Assembly (NCBI GenBank): GCA_051294375.1
Contig: CM119266.1
Coordinates: 24,572,312 to 24,636,311 of the forward strand
Length of the DNA: 64,000 bases
DNA from: Paraspadella gotoi
Lineage: Eukaryota > Chaetognatha
Reading direction: 5' to 3'
The stretch's first letter is position 1. Every line of letters starts with the position of its first letter. Below, one piece after another: positions 60,217 to 64,000 of this stretch. The notes under the pieces are model-generated. The model had not been told where the DNA came from and did not search any database. It was given only the letters and a program-made list of their open reading frames with translations. The position numbers and the translations under genes were made by a program.

Positions 60217-61403
60217 GAATAAGAACGATTCTGGTTATTCACTTATACACTTATTCTCAATAACTAAAAGAAATAAAATTTCGATTCCATTTAATCTTTA
60301 CTGCGGAAAATTAATAGGCAAAGAATCGAAAAAATAATATCAGCACAGGGCGAAAATTAATTCATGAATACTGAAAATTAGTATTATAGTAAGAGCTTTT
60401 TTTTAAATAAGAAGTTGGGCCGCAGACTCAGCTTCGTCGATGTCAGTTCTAACAAAAGTTACGACGTCGCTCGTTCTGAATTTCAATGGCGGACAACTTT
60501 TTTTTCAAAAGGCTCTGTAGGTTGAGGGGGCGCTTGGGGGGGAGGCGAAAGGGGGCCGCCCGGCAAATTAATTCCTTTTTTATCCTCGTCAAAAAGTGAC
60601 ATCTGAGGGGTCCCCCTTCTTTTCTATGGACTCGCGGCCCGAAACCGCGGCTTTTGTGTCGCCGGCGCGTCGGCAGCAGCGAAGCAGCGTCGGGAGCGGA
60701 GAGAGAAGCGTCGGCAGCCGCCCCCTTGTTTCGCTCCACCGCGCGACATTCAAAACCAGCGCCATCTCTCGTCGTCGCCGTGGGAGTTTTCGCCTAAAGG
60801 CCAAAAGTGGCGGGNNNNNNNNNNNNNNNNNNNNNNNNNAGTGAGACAACACACCGGCAAAGCCTCGAATAATGTACGCCGAGGCGTCGCAATGCGTCGG
60901 CAGCGTCGACGCCCCTTTTTCTCTAAACGCCAACGCGTATATATTTGTTTTTACGTCCGCCGCTACGTTTGTTTACGACGACGCTGTGGCGAGGGAGCGT
61001 GATTTGTAATTTCCGGCACGTACAAACTCTCCCGCTCAACCGTAACCGTTCTCTGGCGAAAACATTCGGATTGAGAGTGTAAATACTGTACGTGCGTCCG
61101 TGCAATCTCATGTTTTCGTGGAAAATACCCTAACTATAATTAGTATAACTAGTAGTTTCCTTTTTGATTTTTCAGCTTATTTTAATTCTTATTATTATAG
61201 ATCGGCTGACATCTCAATTCCTGTATTCATTCTTTATATATACCTTTATAATTTTATTTTTTTTTTCATTTTTCCTTTTCCCTGTCACAACTTCGCGTTA
61301 ACCTCCCTCTCTTTTTCCTCCCCTCCACATCACAATTTCCATCATCGCTCTAAACCCGACCCTCTTTCCTTCTCCGATGCGTCATTCCATCTCTCTTCTC
61401 TCT

Positions 61404-61471
<68 letters not shown>

Positions 61472-61686
61472 CCGCTCCCCGGGGAGATTATGTCACGGGA
61501 GCTTTGTTCGCGTTGCCTCGTCGTCGTTCTCGTTGTTGTTTTTGTTGTCCTCCTCGTCGTCCTCGTCATTCACGGGGGTTTGCGCGCCCTCTCGTCAATT
61601 TTGACGACCGTCGCTCGATTTCTTTTTCCCTTCAGATGCGAAAAACGGGAGATTAAATTTCTCTCTCCCTCTCTCTTCTCTCTTCT

Positions 61687-61748
<62 letters not shown>

Positions 61749-62777
61749 TCCTCTCTCTCCTCTCTCTCTCTTTCTCTCTCTCTCTTCTCTCTTCCTCTCT
61801 CTCTCTCTCTTTTTTCCCCTTTTTTCCTTCTCCGCTTTTCAAACTCAGCATCCCATTTCGTCCCGTGCAGAACGATGGCGGCGGGAGGTGGGGTCGGGGA
61901 GAAGGGCGTTCGGGAAGCAGGGTGGGGAGCAGGGAAAGGGTTGAGAAATGGGCGGGATAAAAGGGTGAAAAGGGCGGGGCGAATGGGGTGGCATCGGTGG
62001 GCGTGGTTCTAAGCGTCGATCGTCGAAGAAACGATGATGAAGTCGAAGGAGCGACTTTTAAATTCGAATCCGAAAGCAGAAATTAATGACGAAGAAATGG
62101 GAATGACTGATTGATGCGAAAAGAGACATTGATTGTTTGATTGTTTTCTGTTTTTGATGGTTAATGTGTTATCTACTTGCTGAAGGTTTGTCAATTTTGG
62201 TTGATAAAATAGTTATTTCATTGGAAAGGTGTTAGTTAATTGTGAGGCGACTTACCACCGGTCCTTTATTTTCTCATATTTTCGTCTTATACAATTGGCT
62301 ATTTTCTTTTGTTAACAGATTGAAAGTATATATAACTGAGTTGCAAGGTAATGTAGTGTCGAGTACGTGGTTGTGACATGCGCTGACGCTGGTCAATGCA
62401 GCGTTGTGAGGGAATGAAAGAGAAACATCATGGCGGAAACTAATGGCAACTCGCTATCAGATCCGAGGCGGGGCGCGCGATTTAATCGCGAAGAAATAAA
62501 CGCGAAAACCATGGGAACGAATTCGAAGCAGACGAATTGGTGGAAAGGCGGGGGGCGAGGGAGGGGTAGTAGTGAGGGAGAGGAGAGGAGGGTGGGAAAT
62601 GGGAAGGAGATCGGCGGTGCAAGTAGCTCGTGGTCCTGGCGGTGAGCTAATGCTTAAGAGCATTGGAAACCGGCAATATCTCTACCAACAGTGGAGAGTG
62701 GAGAAGTGGATCCAACGCATTGCATCCATGGTTGAGACGTTGGCCTTTCGTGATATTTGAAGCTTGCTTGTTCACCC

Positions 62778-62820
<43 letters not shown>

Positions 62821-62844
62821 CTCCTCTCTCTCTCTCTCTCTCTC
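60217..62844. other. Upstream of Hox gene 2, no recognised gene
   Basis: A GC-rich CpG patch at 60500-61030 is interrupted by a 25-N gap at 60815-60839. CT arrays lie at 61385-61471 and 61662-61812. No Hox-like first exon was recognised on the minus strand, though part of it could be in the gap or beyond the window. Confidence 0.5.
61385..61812. repeat. CT arrays
   Basis: CT arrays at 61385-61471 and 61662-61812, broken by TTC. They produce a spurious 286-codon frame on the + strand. Confidence 0.95.
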
Positions 62845-63958
62845 TCGTCTTCTCTCTCTCTTCGTCATCCACGGGTGAGCGGCATCGTTTTTCGCTTTTC
62901 CGTCCGACGATCAAGGCGGAACGGAGGACGACGCGGTTGACGCGCTTTTGATGAGTGGCGCCTCGTGACGCAACGCCATGGATCGTGGCGATTGTTGGCG
63001 CTTTTTTCTTAAAAAAACTGCTATCGAAAAGATCCCATTAGTGACTTGTATTTCTCAGAGGCAGTGAATTAAATTTAGAAGCATGAAACGTTTGATAATG
63101 TCCATTACAGTATATGGAATCTTGGAACAGCCAATATTTGATACATTTAAAAGAAATTGACACAAAAATTTCAATACATTCCCTATTTTTTTCTTTTATA
63201 GCGTACACTGTACATACAAATTTTTCTTTTTATCTTTCCTTCCTTTTCCCTTTCCTCGATCTGCTCTTTCTTTCTCCCTCGCATTTCCTTCCTCCCTCCT
63301 TCGTCTTTTTGGGCGTCGCTTTCACAAACGCTGCGACGAGGTACCGCTGCTTCCAACGCAGCAGCCCCTGCGCGGTCGGATCCGCCGCCGTACAGCGTCC
63401 GCCGCAGTCGCTGCTGCGTTGGAAGCAGCGGGTACCTCGTCGCAGCGTTTGTGAAAGGCCGACGCCCAAAAAGACGAAGGAGGGAGGAAGGAAATGCGAG
63501 GGAGAAAGAAAGAGCAGATCGAGGAAAGGGGAAAAGGAAAGGAAAGATAAAAAGAAAAATTTGTATGTACAGTGTACGCTATAAAAGAAAAAAATAGGGA
63601 AATGTATTGAAATTTTTGTGTCAATTTCTTTTAAATGTATCAAATATTGGCTGTTCCAAGATTCCATATACTGTAATGGACATTATCAAACGTTCATGCT
63701 TCTAAATTTAATTCACTGCCTCTGAGAAATACAAGTCACTAATGGGATCTTTTCGATAGCAGTTTTTTAAGAAAAAAGCGCCAACAATCGCCACGATCCA
63801 TGGCGTTGCGTCACGAGGCGCCACTCATCAAAAGCGCGTCAACAGCNNNNNNNNNNNNNNNNNNNNNNNNNACCGCGTCGTCCTCCGGTTCCGCCTTGAT
63901 CGTCGGACGGAAAAGCGAAAAACGATGCCGCTCACCCGTGGATGACGAGAGGAGAGAG

Positions 63959-63960
<2 letters not shown>
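62845..63960. repeat. Inverted duplication (palindrome), arms about 520 bp
   Basis: Left arm from about 62845 to 63365 is repeated as reverse complement from 63411 to about 63960, interrupted by a 25-N gap at 63847-63871. Landmarks: CGCTGCTTCCAACGCAGCAGC at the left inner end pairs with the same sequence inverted at 63411; TCGTCATCCACGGGTGAGCGG at 62863 pairs with 63926-63946. The spacer is about 45 GC-rich bases. The mirrored GA/CT arrays at both outer ends suggest the palindrome continues past the window. Confidence 0.93.
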
Positions 63961-63996
<36 letters not shown>

Positions 63997-64000
63997 AGAA

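Noticed and set aside
61100-61960. 286-codon + strand frame
   Set aside because: Mostly translated CT arrays and AT-rich sequence.

Overview
The window is metazoan genomic DNA. It has GT-AG introns, exons separated by long AT-rich non-coding stretches, a nuclear tRNA with pol III signals, and two genes with Abdominal-B-class (posterior) Hox homeodomains, so the source is almost certainly a bilaterian animal. I cannot name the phylum. Long (GA)n/(CT)n arrays occur throughout, often hundreds of bases long. The draft assembly contains N-gaps of 10, 25, 140, 283 and 710 bases.

Layout. At 0.7-1.07 kb lie the last recognisable exons of a thioredoxin-domain protein disulfide isomerase of TXNDC5 type (+ strand). 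At 5.1-7.7 kb is a UPF1/senataxin-like superfamily 1 helicase (+), with most of the coding region in one exon and an expanded acidic repeat. At 16.8-26.1 kb is a complete four-exon posterior Hox gene (-, 466 aa predicted); its first intron of about 7.5 kb is filled with GA arrays and other repeats. From 26 to 34 kb I see no convincing gene, only GA arrays, trinucleotide repeats and short minisatellites. At 34.6-39.1 kb is a 4.5-kb inverted duplication. At 39.3-56.4 kb an approximately 8-kb segment is present twice in direct orientation, carrying a multi-exon SAM-domain gene (-) of SAMD15-like type; the first copy reads better and the second is riddled with indels. At 59.3-59.8 kb are the last two exons of a second posterior Hox gene (-), followed by a tRNA-Lys(UUU) at 60.1 kb. 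At 62.8-63.96 kb there is another palindrome.

How it fits together. The two Hox genes lie on the same strand about 33 kb apart, are closely similar in the homeodomain, and share both the homeobox intron at residues 44/45 and, probably, a phase-1 intron just upstream of the homeodomain. They look like the posterior end of a Hox cluster that has tandemly duplicated and been interrupted by an unrelated SAM-domain gene. The inverted and direct duplications sit against 25-N gaps and contain indel noise, so assembly artefact or unmerged haplotypes must be considered before any biological reading. The most original signal I found is a set of CCAAT-box arrays with a period of about 31 bp at four separate loci, two of them inside the large Hox intron. 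A dispersed repeat of about 90 bp (at least four copies) and telomere-like degenerate TTAGGG tracts complete the picture. All exon junctions were derived by eye from splice consensus and phase.
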